From positions 407,934 to 471,933 of the forward strand of contig NZ_KI421507.1 in NCBI RefSeq assembly GCF_000473205.1: a stretch of 64,000 nt of DNA. The letters are read 5' to 3'. Numbering within the stretch: position 1 is the stretch's first letter; each line of letters opens with the position of its first letter. The DNA comes from Pseudophaeobacter arcticus DSM 23566. Lineage in GTDB: Bacteria; Pseudomonadota; Alphaproteobacteria; Rhodobacterales; Rhodobacteraceae. The notes beneath the pieces are model-generated. The model did no database searches and had not been told where the DNA came from. It was given only the letters and a program-made list of their open reading frames with translations. Below are positions 8,352 to 17,052 of this stretch, piece after piece. The position numbers were made by a program, and so were the translations under genes.

Positions 8352-8501
8352 ATGAAATAGAACGGCGCAGGTGGCACCGCAGCAGGTATCGCCACAATGG
8401 CGCGCCTTTCCCTGCACCCACCGGAGGCTCCGGAGCAGGGGAGGGGGCTTTGGTGCCAGTCAACCTCCAGCCGCAGTGGCTGGCTCTGAAAGGAAAAGAC
8501 C

Positions 8502-9452
8502 ATGAACCCTAATATCTTCTCCGGATGTATCCCGGCCCTGATGACCCCCTGCACTGCAGATCGCAGCCCTGATTTTGATGCGCTGGTGCGCAAGGGGCAG
8601 GAGCTGATTGCGGCGGGCATGTCGGCGGTGGTGTATTGCGGTTCCATGGGGGATTGGCCGCTGCTAACGGATGCAGACCGTATGCAGGGTGTGGCGCGTC
8701 TGGTCGCCGCCGGGGTGCCAACCATCGTCGGCACCGGGGCGGTGAACAGCAAACTGGCGGCGGCCCATGCCGCCCATGCGGCGGAGGTCGGCGCCCAGGG
8801 GCTGATGGTGATCCCGCGCGTCCTGTCACGCGGATCCTCCAGCACAGCTCAAAAGGCGCATTTCAAGGCGGTCCTGGCGGCGGCACCGGACTTGCCGGCA
8901 GTGATCTACAACAGTCCCTACTACGGCTTTGCCACGCGGGCGGAGCTGTTTTTTGATCTGCGGGCGGAACACGCAAATCTGGTGGGGTTCAAGGAATTTG
9001 GTGGCGCAAACGATCTGCGCTACGCCGCTGAACACATCACCGGGCAGGATGACACCGTCACCCTGATGATTGGGGTGGATACCACCGTCTTTCATGGCTT
9101 TGTGAACTGCGGTGCCGCCGGGGCCATTACCGGGATCGGCAATGCGCTGCCGCGCGAAGTGCTGCATCTGGTGGCGCTGTGTGAGCGCGCAGCCGCAGGC
9201 GATGTTGGCGCGCGGCTGCGGGCCAAAGAGCTGGAACAGGCGCTTGGCGTGTTGTCGTCTTTTGACGAAGGGCCGGATCTGGTGCTGTATTACAAACACC
9301 TGATGGTGCTGAACGGCGACAGCGAATATGGGCTGCACTTTAATGACAGCGACGCCCTCACAGAGAGCCAGCGCAGCTATGTCGAGATGCAATACCGCCT
9401 GTTCAAGACCTGGTATGCGGATTGGGCCCTGCAGCTCGAAACTGTCGCCTGA
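8502..9452 (+). CDS. Pyrroline-4-hydroxy-2-carboxylate deaminase (DapA/NAL family)
   Basis: 316 residues of the dihydrodipicolinate synthase/N-acetylneuraminate lyase fold. The Schiff-base lysine is K164 in LVGFKEFGG, and the catalytic tyrosine lies in AVIYNSPYYGF. Many reactions occur in this family. The next genes are a hydroxyproline epimerase, an aldehyde dehydrogenase and a D-amino-acid oxidase, which identifies it as the deaminase turning pyrroline-4-hydroxy-2-carboxylate into 2-oxoglutarate semialdehyde (LhpC/HypD type). GGAAAAG precedes the ATG. It is first in the operon and two bases from the next gene. Confidence 0.9.
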   Translation: MNPNIFSGCIPALMTPCTADRSPDFDALVRKGQELIAAGMSAVVYCGSMGDWPLLTDADRMQGVARLVAAGVPTIVGTGAVNSKLAAAHAAHAAEVGAQGLMVIPRVLSRGSSSTAQKAHFKAVLAAAPDLPAVIYNSPYYGFATRAELFFDLRAEHANLVGFKEFGGANDLRYAAEHITGQDDTVTLMIGVDTTVFHGFVNCGAAGAITGIGNALPREVLHLVALCERAAAGDVGARLRAKELEQALGVLSSFDEGPDLVLYYKHLMVLNGDSEYGLHFNDSDALTESQRSYVEMQYRLFKTWYADWALQLETVA

Positions 9453-9454
9453 TC

Positions 9455-10387
9455 ATGCGGGTGATCGATAGCCACACCGGCGGAGAGCCAACGCGGCTGA
9501 TCCTGAACGGTGGCCCGGATCTTGGATCTGGGTCCCTGGCGGATCGCGCCGCAAGGGTGCAGGCGGAACATGGCGATTTCTGCGCCTCCGTCCTGCTGGA
9601 GCCGCGCGGCCATGACGCCATGGTGGGGGCGCTGTTGTTGCCACCACAGGACCCGGCCTGTGTCGCTGCGGTGATCTACTTCAACCCGGCAGGCGCCTTG
9701 GGCATGTGTGGCCATGCGACCATTGGCACCTTGGTGACGCTGTACCATTTGGGACGGATTGATCTGGGCCTGCACCGTCTTGAAACCCCGGTCGGGGTGG
9801 TCGAGGTGGACTTGATTTCTCCCAATCGGGCGGTGGTGGAAAATGTCGCCAGCTATCGCCAGTCCAAATCCGTCACGCTGGATCTGCCAGGGCTGGGGGG
9901 GGTCATCGGGGATGTCGCCTGGGGCGGCAATTGGTTTTTCCTCACCCCTGATTGCCCGGTCGCCCTGGAGGCGGCAAACATAGCTGAGCTGACCACAGCG
10001 GCCCTGACTATTCGCGACGCCCTCTGGGCGGGTGGGATCACCGGGGCCAGGGGCGCCAGGATCGACCATGTGGAATTTATCTCTGCGCCACAATCCCCCC
10101 AAAGCCATGGGCGCAACTTTGTGCTGTGCCCAGGCGGGGCCTATGACCGCTCGCCCTGCGGGACCGGTTGTTCTGCCAAACTGGCCTGTCTTGCAGAGGA
10201 TGGCCTGCTTGAACCAGGAACCGCCTGGATTCAAGAGAGCATCATCGGCAGCACCTACACCCTAAGCTATCGCCGCAATGGCGCGGGTCAGGTGATCCCA
10301 CGGATCGAGGGCACGGCGTATGTCACCGCTGACACAACCCTGATTTTTACAGAAAACGACCCCTATCGCAGCGGCATTCAGCTCTGA
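9455..10387 (+). CDS. 4-hydroxyproline 2-epimerase
   Basis: 310 residues. The start at 9455 (MRVIDSHTGGEPT) is the conserved family start and is two bases after the previous stop, suggesting coupled translation. Both catalytic cysteines of the proline racemase family are present: C85 in GMCGHATIG and C235 in SPCGTGCSA. That indicates a racemase/epimerase rather than the dehydratase branch, in which one Cys is replaced. It interconverts trans-4-hydroxy-L-proline and cis-4-hydroxy-D-proline, the first step of the pathway encoded here. Confidence 0.93.
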   Translation: MRVIDSHTGGEPTRLILNGGPDLGSGSLADRAARVQAEHGDFCASVLLEPRGHDAMVGALLLPPQDPACVAAVIYFNPAGALGMCGHATIGTLVTLYHLGRIDLGLHRLETPVGVVEVDLISPNRAVVENVASYRQSKSVTLDLPGLGGVIGDVAWGGNWFFLTPDCPVALEAANIAELTTAALTIRDALWAGGITGARGARIDHVEFISAPQSPQSHGRNFVLCPGGAYDRSPCGTGCSAKLACLAEDGLLEPGTAWIQESIIGSTYTLSYRRNGAGQVIPRIEGTAYVTADTTLIFTENDPYRSGIQL

Positions 10388-10413
10388 AAACGGGTCAAAA
10401 ACACAAAGGACAT

Positions 10414-11850
10414 ATGACGATGGACTACACAAATCTGATTGCCGGTAGCTGGGAAGACACCAGTGATGGCTGCGCCAATGTAAACCCGTCGGATATCAGC
10501 GATATTCTGGGCATGGCTGCGATGAGCAGCACAGCGGATATGGATCGCGCCATTGCCAGCGCCCGCGGTGCCGCCGCCGATTGGGCGCGGGCAACGCCGC
10601 AGATGCGCTTTGACGTGCTGGATTTCATTGGCAGCGAGATCCTGGCCCGCCAGGCTGAGCTGGGGCACCTGTTGTCCCGCGAAGAGGGCAAGACCCTGCC
10701 CGAAGGTATTGGCGAGGCCTCCCGCGCGGGCCAGATCTTTAAGTTCTTTGCCGGCGAATGCCTGCGCCAGACCGGCGATCACCTGGCCTCGGTCCGCCCC
10801 GGTGTCGAGGTCGATGTGACCCGCGCCCCGGTGGGGGTGGTCGGGCTGATCACGCCATGGAACTTTCCCATCGCCATCCCCGCCTGGAAGATCGCGCCAG
10901 CCCTTGCCTATGGCAACGCTGTGGTGCTGAAACCCGCCGAGCTCACTCCCGGCTGTGCCTGGGCGCTGGCCGAGATCATTTCGCGCTCGGGGCTGCCTGA
11001 GGGTGTTTTCAACATCGTCTTTGGCCAGGGCGCAATTGTCGGCCAGCATATGGTGGATCACCCCGAGGTCGATGCAATTTCCTTTACCGGCTCGGTGCCG
11101 ACGGGACGCGGAATTGCGGTCTCCTGTGCCAAATCCATGACGAAGGTCCAGCTGGAGATGGGGGGCAAAAACCCGATGGTCGTGCTGGAGGACGCCGACC
11201 TGGATCTGGCGGTTGCGGCCTGTCTGAATGGCGCCTTCTTCTCCACTGGCCAGCGCTGCACCGCCTCGTCCCGTTTGATCGTCACCGAAGGCATCCATGA
11301 TCGGTTTGTCGCCGCTTTGACCACTGCAATGCAGGGGCTGAAGGTTGGGAATGCGCTGGAGGCGGGCATTCAGATGGGGCCTGTGGTAGATGCGCGACAG
11401 CTGGAGCAGAACCTGTCCTATCTCAAGATCGCAGCTGACGAAGGTGGCACTGTCATCGGTGGGGAGCGCCTGACCCTGGCGCAGGAGGGCTTTTATATGG
11501 CGCCTGCCTTGGTGACCGGGACCCGCAACGACATGCGCATCAACCGCGAAGAGGTCTTTGGCCCGGTGGCCTCGGTCCTGCGGGCACGCGACTATGAGGA
11601 GGCGCTGGCGTTGGCCAATGACAGCGCCTTTGGCCTCAGCGCCGGGATCTGCACCTGCTCGCTGAAACAGGCGAGCCATTTCAAGGCCAATGTTGAGGCG
11701 GGAATGGTGATGGTCAACCTGCCCACCGCTGGTGTCGACTACCACGTGCCCTTTGGCGGCACCAAGGGATCCAGCTATGGCGCGCGCGAACAGGGGTCTT
11801 ATGCTGCTGAATTCTACACCCGGGTAAAGACCGCCTATACACTGCCCTGA
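10414..11850 (+). CDS. 2-oxoglutarate semialdehyde dehydrogenase
   Basis: 478 residues, ALDH superfamily. Catalytic Cys is in FFSTGQRCTASSRL, Glu in VQLEMGGKNPM, and the cofactor loop in FTGSVPTGRGIA. From the operon it should oxidise 2-oxoglutarate semialdehyde to 2-oxoglutarate, the last step of hydroxyproline breakdown. AAAGGAC lies just upstream of ATG 10414. A strong hairpin follows the gene, so the oxidase gene downstream may be expressed at a different level. Confidence 0.9.
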   Translation: MTMDYTNLIAGSWEDTSDGCANVNPSDISDILGMAAMSSTADMDRAIASARGAAADWARATPQMRFDVLDFIGSEILARQAELGHLLSREEGKTLPEGIGEASRAGQIFKFFAGECLRQTGDHLASVRPGVEVDVTRAPVGVVGLITPWNFPIAIPAWKIAPALAYGNAVVLKPAELTPGCAWALAEIISRSGLPEGVFNIVFGQGAIVGQHMVDHPEVDAISFTGSVPTGRGIAVSCAKSMTKVQLEMGGKNPMVVLEDADLDLAVAACLNGAFFSTGQRCTASSRLIVTEGIHDRFVAALTTAMQGLKVGNALEAGIQMGPVVDARQLEQNLSYLKIAADEGGTVIGGERLTLAQEGFYMAPALVTGTRNDMRINREEVFGPVASVLRARDYEEALALANDSAFGLSAGICTCSLKQASHFKANVEAGMVMVNLPTAGVDYHVPFGGTKGSSYGAREQGSYAAEFYTRVKTAYTLP

Positions 11851-11866
11851 CATCGCGAGATAACAG

Positions 11867-11896
11867 CACCAGAGGCAAAGCGATTTGCCTCTGGTG
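11867..11896 (+). terminator. Perfect 13-bp hairpin inside the hydroxyproline operon
   Basis: CACCAGAGGCAAA and TTTGCCTCTGGTG form a perfect stem around GCGA. It stands between the dehydrogenase and the oxidase, 26 bases before the oxidase ATG. Only ATTT follows, so partial termination or mRNA stabilisation is more likely than a full stop. Confidence 0.7.
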
Positions 11897-11921
11897 ATTT
11901 GGCACAAGTGAAAGGCTCCCG

Positions 11922-13193
11922 ATGGGCAAGGCGGCAACAAAGACCTCTTCTCAGGCAGGTATGACCATCGCGGTCATTGGAGCAGGGATTGTTGGGGTGA
12001 GCTGTGGTTTGCGTCTGCAAAGCCTCGGCCATCAGGTGACGATCTATGATCGCAAGGGCCTGGCGGCAGAGGCTTCGGCGGGCAATGCCGGGGCCTTTGC
12101 TTTTAGTGAGATCATTCCACTGGCGACGCCGGGGATGATGCGCAAGGCGCCAAAATGGCTGTTGGACCCGATGGGCCCGCTGTCGATCCCGCCACGCTAT
12201 GCCCTGCAACTGGCCCCCTGGCTGCTGCGCTTCTGGCGGGCCAGTTGGCGTGATCGCCATGCCGCGTCCATGGCTGCTCAAGCGGCACTGATGGGGCTGG
12301 GGCGGGCGGCGCTGGAGCGCCAGATCAGCGCCACGGATGGCGAATTCCTGATCCAGCGCGATGGTCAGTTGCAGCTGTTCGAAGGCGCAAGGGAATACCA
12401 GGCCAGTTTGTCAGCCTGGCAGGCCCGTGGTCAGGCTGGCATTCGCTATGACCTGCTGCAAACCCCGGATGAGATCGCCGAGGTGCAGCCGGGATTGAGC
12501 CGTCAATTCACCCATGCCGGCTATACACCGGACTGGATGAACACGGTGGACCCAAAGACCTGGTGTGAATTCCTGGCGGGGCAGTTCCTGGCGCGCGGTG
12601 GCCGCGTGGAGGTGCAGGATGTCAAAGCGCTTTGCGCTGACCGGGTGTCGGTGGCGCTGGATCTGGGCAGTCACAGGGTCACTCCGGACCGGGTGGTCCT
12701 GGCCGCCGGCGCCTGGTCACACCAGCTGGCGCGGGGCCTTGGGGATGCGCTGCCGCTGGAAACCGAACGCGGCTATAACACCACCCTGCCTGCCGGGGCG
12801 TTTGACCTCAGAACCCATGTGACCTTTGGCAGCCATGGCTTTGTTGCCAGCCGGATCAATGGCGGCGTGCGCATTGGTGGCGCGGTTGAGCTGGGCGGGC
12901 TGAAGCTGCCGCCCAATTTCAAACGTGCTGAGGTGCTGCTGAAAAAGGCCTGCCGCTTTATGCCGGGGCTGGACAGCACGGGCGGCACCCAGTGGATGGG
13001 GTTCCGCCCCTCGCTGCCTGACAGCCTGCCGGTGATTGGCGCCTCCTCTGCGTCAGAGGCGGTGATCTATGCCTTTGGCCATGGCCACCTGGGCCTTACC
13101 CAATCGGCGGCAACAGCGGAATTGGTGGCGGATCTGGTGATGGCCCGCACACCTGAAATTCCGCTTGCGGCGCTGTCCCCGCAGCGGTTCTAA
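11922..13193 (+). CDS. FAD-dependent D-amino-acid (D-hydroxyproline) dehydrogenase
   Basis: 423 residues of the DadA/DAO fold. The FAD-binding motif VIGAGIVGVSCGLRLQSLG comes shortly after the start, and a second conserved block near the C-terminus (MGFRPSLPDSLPVIG, then GHGHLGLTQS) is typical of DadA-like enzymes. In this operon it should oxidise cis-4-hydroxy-D-proline to pyrroline-4-hydroxy-2-carboxylate, between the epimerase and the deaminase (LhpB-type role). The start could instead be ATG 11961, which puts the FAD motif at the very N-terminus; both have plausible ribosome sites. Confidence 0.9.
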   Translation: MGKAATKTSSQAGMTIAVIGAGIVGVSCGLRLQSLGHQVTIYDRKGLAAEASAGNAGAFAFSEIIPLATPGMMRKAPKWLLDPMGPLSIPPRYALQLAPWLLRFWRASWRDRHAASMAAQAALMGLGRAALERQISATDGEFLIQRDGQLQLFEGAREYQASLSAWQARGQAGIRYDLLQTPDEIAEVQPGLSRQFTHAGYTPDWMNTVDPKTWCEFLAGQFLARGGRVEVQDVKALCADRVSVALDLGSHRVTPDRVVLAAGAWSHQLARGLGDALPLETERGYNTTLPAGAFDLRTHVTFGSHGFVASRINGGVRIGGAVELGGLKLPPNFKRAEVLLKKACRFMPGLDSTGGTQWMGFRPSLPDSLPVIGASSASEAVIYAFGHGHLGLTQSAATAELVADLVMARTPEIPLAALSPQRF

Positions 13194-13222
13194 CCGGTGC
13201 GGGAAACTGCGTTTGGACCGTA

Positions 13223-13264
13223 CTCAGGCAGCCGTGCTCAGGCGGCCATGTTCAGGCGGCCTGT
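13223..13264. repeat. 14-bp tandem repeat, 3 copies
   Basis: CTCAGGCAGCCGTG, CTCAGGCGGCCATG and TTCAGGCGGCCTGT in a row. The array overlaps the stop codon of the methionine gamma-lyase gene (13252), so its last codons come from the repeat. Confidence 0.85.
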
Positions 13265-14463
13265 TCGTGCGCAAGCGCCAAGGACTGTTCCAGATCCCGC
13301 AGGATATCAGCGGCATCTTCCAGACCGGCCGACAGCCGCACCAGGCCTTCGGTGATGCCATGTTCCGCGCGCTCTTGCGGCGTATAGGTGGAATGGGTCA
13401 TCGAAGCCGGGTGCTGGATCAGCGTTTCCGCATCCCCCAGCGACACCGCACGGGTGATCATCTTGAGCCGGTTCATCATCGCCCGCCCGGCTGCCAACCC
13501 ACCCTTTAGCTCAAAGGCAATCATGCCGCCTGGCAGCGCCATCTGGCGGCAGGCCAGATCATAGTGATCAAAGCTGGGCAGGCCGGGGTAGTAAACTGTG
13601 GCCACCGCCGGATGTGCCTCTAGCCAATCCGCGATTTCGGCGGCGGTGCTGCTGTGGCGTTCCATCCGCAGCGCCAGGGTTTTCAGCCCGCGCATAACCA
13701 GCATCGCATTAAACGGCGCCATGACGGCTCCGGTCATGTCTTTCATACCAGTCAGACGGATCTCCTGGATCTGTTCGGCCCGCCCGGCCAACAACCCGGC
13801 GACAACATCCCCATGGCCGCCAAGGTATTTGGTGGCCGAATGCAGCACCAGATCGGCGCCCAGCTCAATCGGGCGGGTCAGATAGGGGGTGGCATAGGTG
13901 TTGTCCACCACAACGATTGCACCATGGGCATGGGCGATGCGGCTGGCGCCGGCGATATCAACCAGGCGCATATTGGGATTGGCCGGGGTTTCAAAATAGA
14001 CCACACGGGTCTTTGCGCTGATCGCCGCCTGCAGCTGGGCCAGATCCGTCATGTCCACATGCGAGACGGTGATGCCAAATTTCTGCAACCCGTGCCGCAT
14101 AAAGGCAAAGGTGCAGCCATAGAGCGTTTTATCCACGAGGATCTCATCGCCGGGGCTGAGCAGCGTCCACAGGGTTGAGGTGATTGCCCCCATGCCAGAC
14201 GAGAGCGCCAATCCGGCCTCGGCGCCTTCGAGCGTGGCAATGCGTTGCTCCAAAAGATCCAGGGTGGGGTTGGAGATGCGGGAATAGATATGGCCGGGGC
14301 GGTCGCCTGCAAACATCTCTCCGCCGCTTTCGGCCGTTTCAAATGCAAAGGTCGAGGTGAGATGCAGCGGCGGCGTCAAGGCGCCTTCATTGGCCTGCGC
14401 GTCATAGGCGTGATGAATTGCGCGGGTGGCAAAGCCAGGCGTGGTATCTGTAGGGTGGGTCAT
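13252..14463 (-). CDS. megL: Methionine gamma-lyase (PLP enzyme)
   Basis: 403 residues of the Cys/Met-metabolism PLP family. The PLP lysine is K212 in LHSATKYLGGH. C117 in DKTLYGCTFAF matches the cysteine (Cys116 in Pseudomonas putida) that marks methionine gamma-lyase rather than cystathionine lyases. The enzyme splits methionine into methanethiol, 2-oxobutyrate and ammonia, a step tied to sulfur-gas production in roseobacters. The divergent Lrp-type gene at 14588 is the likely regulator. The C-terminus runs into a 14-bp tandem repeat. Confidence 0.9.
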   Translation of the reverse strand: MTHPTDTTPGFATRAIHHAYDAQANEGALTPPLHLTSTFAFETAESGGEMFAGDRPGHIYSRISNPTLDLLEQRIATLEGAEAGLALSSGMGAITSTLWTLLSPGDEILVDKTLYGCTFAFMRHGLQKFGITVSHVDMTDLAQLQAAISAKTRVVYFETPANPNMRLVDIAGASRIAHAHGAIVVVDNTYATPYLTRPIELGADLVLHSATKYLGGHGDVVAGLLAGRAEQIQEIRLTGMKDMTGAVMAPFNAMLVMRGLKTLALRMERHSSTAAEIADWLEAHPAVATVYYPGLPSFDHYDLACRQMALPGGMIAFELKGGLAAGRAMMNRLKMITRAVSLGDAETLIQHPASMTHSTYTPQERAEHGITEGLVRLSAGLEDAADILRDLEQSLALAHEQAA

Positions 14464-14587
14464 TGCATGCTCCTGTCACGGTGATGGAGCTATGATGGCC
14501 TTGATATACGCCGGTGAAATTGCGACTTATGCCACATAAAGGACAAGTATTGGCAGAATCTGCCAATTTGCAAAACTGGAGCCCGAT

Positions 14588-15055
14588 TTGGCGACATTGG
14601 ATCAAAAAGATCGACAGATCATCCGGACCCTGCAACGGGATGGGCGGATGTCCAATCAGGATCTGGCCGAGGCGGTCAACCTGTCGCCCTCTCCCTGTTT
14701 GCGGCGGCTGCGCAACCTGGAAAAATCAGGCGTGATCGCCGGGTTTTCTGCCCGCGCAAATGCCAAACTATATGGTTTGGGCATGGAGATCTTTGTGCGG
14801 ATCCGCCTGGAGCGACACCATCAGGAGGTGGTGCAGACCTTTGAGCGCCGGGTTTCGGCGATGCCGGAAGTGCTGGAATGCCACATGATGACTGGCCAGG
14901 TGGATTATCAACTGCGGGTACTGGTGGCCGGGCTGGACGCCTACGAGAGTTTTATCCGCAACAAGATCCACCCCATCGGCGGGGTTGGCTCGATTGAGAC
15001 CAGCTTTGTCTATGGCACGGTCAAGCAGACAGCGGTTTTCCCCGATCTGGGATAG
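14588..15055 (+). CDS. Lrp/AsnC-family regulator
   Basis: 155 residues from a TTG start with GGAG upstream (14579-14582). N-terminal helix-turn-helix: MSNQDLAEAVNLSPSPCLRR. The C-terminal RAM/AsnC ligand-binding domain includes VLECHMMTGQVDYQLRVLV. Divergent from methionine gamma-lyase with a 124-bp gap, so it most likely senses methionine or a related amino acid and activates the lyase gene. Confidence 0.9.
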   Translation: MATLDQKDRQIIRTLQRDGRMSNQDLAEAVNLSPSPCLRRLRNLEKSGVIAGFSARANAKLYGLGMEIFVRIRLERHHQEVVQTFERRVSAMPEVLECHMMTGQVDYQLRVLVAGLDAYESFIRNKIHPIGGVGSIETSFVYGTVKQTAVFPDLG

Positions 15056-15105
15056 GCACCATTCGCTTGGCAAGAGGACGGAAGCGGGGCGCAGCTTGCC
15101 CGGGC

Positions 15106-16257
15106 TTAGCGCCCGGTCGGCATAAAGCTACCCTGCAGGATGTCGCGGGCGACCACCTGGCTGCTGGGAGCTGCGTTGCGGCTGGCCATCCGTTCGAGAT
15201 TGACAATTGTCGAAAGCATCAGCCGGTCATGGCTCCAGTCGCCGGGGCGTTGCATCAGCATGGCGGTGGCCAGCACCGATGCGACCATCAGACCCGATAC
15301 CAGGGCCCAGCCAAAGCCGGTTTCGCCATGTGGCTCCTGGGCGGTCACCGCAATGATACGCTGTTGCAGAGTTGAATCCCGACGGGTTTCGCGCCGGTCC
15401 ACCAGGGCAACAGCCGGGCTGCGGCGGGTAAAGAATACGCGCTCCTGTGCGGCCTGGGCACAGGCGCGGATCAGGCATTCGCAATAGGCGCGGATATCCA
15501 GACCAGGGCGCGCCATCAAGGCCTGATCGCAGGCAAATTCGCGCAGAAGCCGGACCTCGCGGCGCCACAGATAAAAGGCGGGGTTCCAGAACAACAGCGG
15601 CCGCAACAGCTCCAGCAGGACCTCGCATTCGATGTCGCGCTGGCGAAAATGCTGCAGCTCATGGGCCAGGGTCAGTTTCAGATCCTGGGGCCGGGTCAGC
15701 AGGGGCGAGGGCAGCACCACATAACGGCTGAACAGCCCCCGGGTCGAATAGGCAACCGGGGTCTCGTCAGAGATCAGGATCTGCGTGCCGCCAATGTTCT
15801 TCCAGATAAAGCTGCGCTTGAGCGCCCGGCGCAGGCGGTAGACCGAGGAGGCCAGTTGGGCGGCACAGATCAGCCCTCCGATGGCCAGCGCCGTGGTCAG
15901 CAGCCGGGTCCAGAGCAGTTGCTGGGAGGAGAGTACCCGCACGGTGTCTTCGCGCAGGCCCAGAAGGGTTTCAAAACTGGTGGCGCTCATGCTGACATTG
16001 CCCTGCAGAAACTGCGAGACCAGAAGATCGGACAGATTGGGCGGATGGGCCATCACCAGATGGGTAAAGGCAAACATCATGAAGGGAGACAGCGCCAGCA
16101 GCAGGGTGAGCGCATTCATCAGTCGCAGCTGCGCGCCAAAGGCATGGGCCAGATGAGAATGAGACAGAAGTTTTCGCGCCGCCAGCCAAAGCAGGGTGCC
16201 TGTTAGCACCAGAAGATTGAGATCCAGATAGCTATTGATCAGCGCGTCAGTTTCCAT
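15106..16257 (-). CDS. M56-family (BlaR1-like) membrane metallopeptidase
   Basis: 383 residues. Hydrophobic segments near residues 10-28, 47-68 and 115-135 precede the zinc-protease motif HELQH (199-203) and the downstream Glu/Asp region ACDQALM. There is another membrane segment near 320-340 and a short periplasmic tail; the large beta-lactam sensor domain of true BlaR1 is missing. Family members cleave a BlaI/MecI-type repressor on a signal. Its ATG overlaps the stop of the BlaI gene by 11 bases, so the two form an operon. Confidence 0.88.
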   Translation of the reverse strand: METDALINSYLDLNLLVLTGTLLWLAARKLLSHSHLAHAFGAQLRLMNALTLLLALSPFMMFAFTHLVMAHPPNLSDLLVSQFLQGNVSMSATSFETLLGLREDTVRVLSSQQLLWTRLLTTALAIGGLICAAQLASSVYRLRRALKRSFIWKNIGGTQILISDETPVAYSTRGLFSRYVVLPSPLLTRPQDLKLTLAHELQHFRQRDIECEVLLELLRPLLFWNPAFYLWRREVRLLREFACDQALMARPGLDIRAYCECLIRACAQAAQERVFFTRRSPAVALVDRRETRRDSTLQQRIIAVTAQEPHGETGFGWALVSGLMVASVLATAMLMQRPGDWSHDRLMLSTIVNLERMASRNAAPSSQVVARDILQGSFMPTGR

Positions 16258-16663
16258 TGTCCCCCAACCTTTCGTTCAGCAGCGCCCGCATCTCAACGAG
16301 CATGTCGTCGGTAACTTCTTCATCGTCAACAAGGCGGGCGACCAGGGCCGCGGGCGTATCGTTGAACAGCTTGCTCGAAAGGTTTTTCAGAGAGGTTTTT
16401 TGATACTCTGCTTTGGGAATGGCGGGGCGGTAGATCAGCGAGCGGTCTGCCCTTTCGCTGGTTAGAAAGCCCTTTTGTTCCATGATCTTGAGCACCGTTG
16501 CCACCGATGTATAGGCGCGCTCCTGTGCCTGGTTCAGCACCGCAAGGATTTCCCTGACGGTACCGCCCCCGGTAGCCCAGACGACGGTCATGAATTCAAG
16601 CTCAACCTCGGTCAGCAGTGAATTGTCCTGTTTCTTACGCATGTCGTCTGATGTCCGGTTCAT
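16247..16663 (-). CDS. BlaI/MecI/CopY-family repressor
   Basis: 138 residues. The winged helix includes ELEFMTVVWATGGGTVREIL and SVATVLKIMEQKGFLTSE, the usual recognition region, followed by a C-terminal dimerisation helix where the BlaR-type protease would cut. First gene of a two-gene operon with the M56 protease. No beta-lactamase, penicillin-binding protein or copper ATPase gene is nearby, so the regulated target is elsewhere or is the pair itself. Confidence 0.9.
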   Translation of the reverse strand: MNRTSDDMRKKQDNSLLTEVELEFMTVVWATGGGTVREILAVLNQAQERAYTSVATVLKIMEQKGFLTSERADRSLIYRPAIPKAEYQKTSLKNLSSKLFNDTPAALVARLVDDEEVTDDMLVEMRALLNERLGDNGN

Positions 16664-16836
16664 TTTGGTCTTTCAGCGATGCTAGAGCATGATGGGATTT
16701 TTGAAAACTAGTTTTTTAGGAGACCTCGAGCGGCAGGATCTGAACCGGATCACGGTGCCGTCTTGGCGCTGTCAAATTGAGCGCTTCCGCGCGCCTATTT
16801 CTGCCTCGGGCGGGGGTGATATGCCGGCCCTGGACA

Positions 16837-16896
16837 GGGGGAAACTGGGCAGGGGAAAACTGACCCGGGGGAAAATGGGCGGGGGGAAACTGGACA
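16837..16896. repeat. 15-bp G-rich tandem repeat, 4 copies
   Basis: Four 15-base units of the type GGGGGAAACTGGGCA, with drift between units, in the 389-bp gap upstream of the BlaI gene. No gene is supported in 16664-17052; the rest of the gap holds the hairpin at 16931 and G/C-rich inverted sequence at 16988-17027. Confidence 0.85.
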
Positions 16897-16930
16897 GGCT
16901 GGGTAAAGCTGGTAAGGAATTGCTGAGAAG

Positions 16931-16960
16931 GTCTGAATGGGCAGGACTGCCCATTCAGAC
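16931..16960. terminator. Perfect 13-bp inverted repeat
   Basis: GTCTGAATGGGCA, GGAC loop, TGCCCATTCAGAC. It lies about 90 bases beyond the end of the ABC transporter operon on the minus strand and is the best candidate for its terminator, though no T tract follows. Confidence 0.55.
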
Positions 16961-17052
16961 CCTTGGCAATTTTATTCAGGCAGGCGCGTCAAGGGCAAGC
17001 CGCTGGCGCGGGGCCTTTGGCCCCCTTGACCCGCCACTCCAAGGCGGCGGCG

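Noticed and set aside
10378..11940. Minus-strand open frame of 520 codons opposite the semialdehyde dehydrogenase
   Set aside because: It mirrors a well-supported ALDH gene, has no ribosome site and no family resemblance; long antisense frames are common in GC-rich DNA.
16247..16663. Copper (CopY) regulator
   Set aside because: No CxCx metal motif at the C-terminus and an M56 protease gene follows, which fits the BlaI branch.
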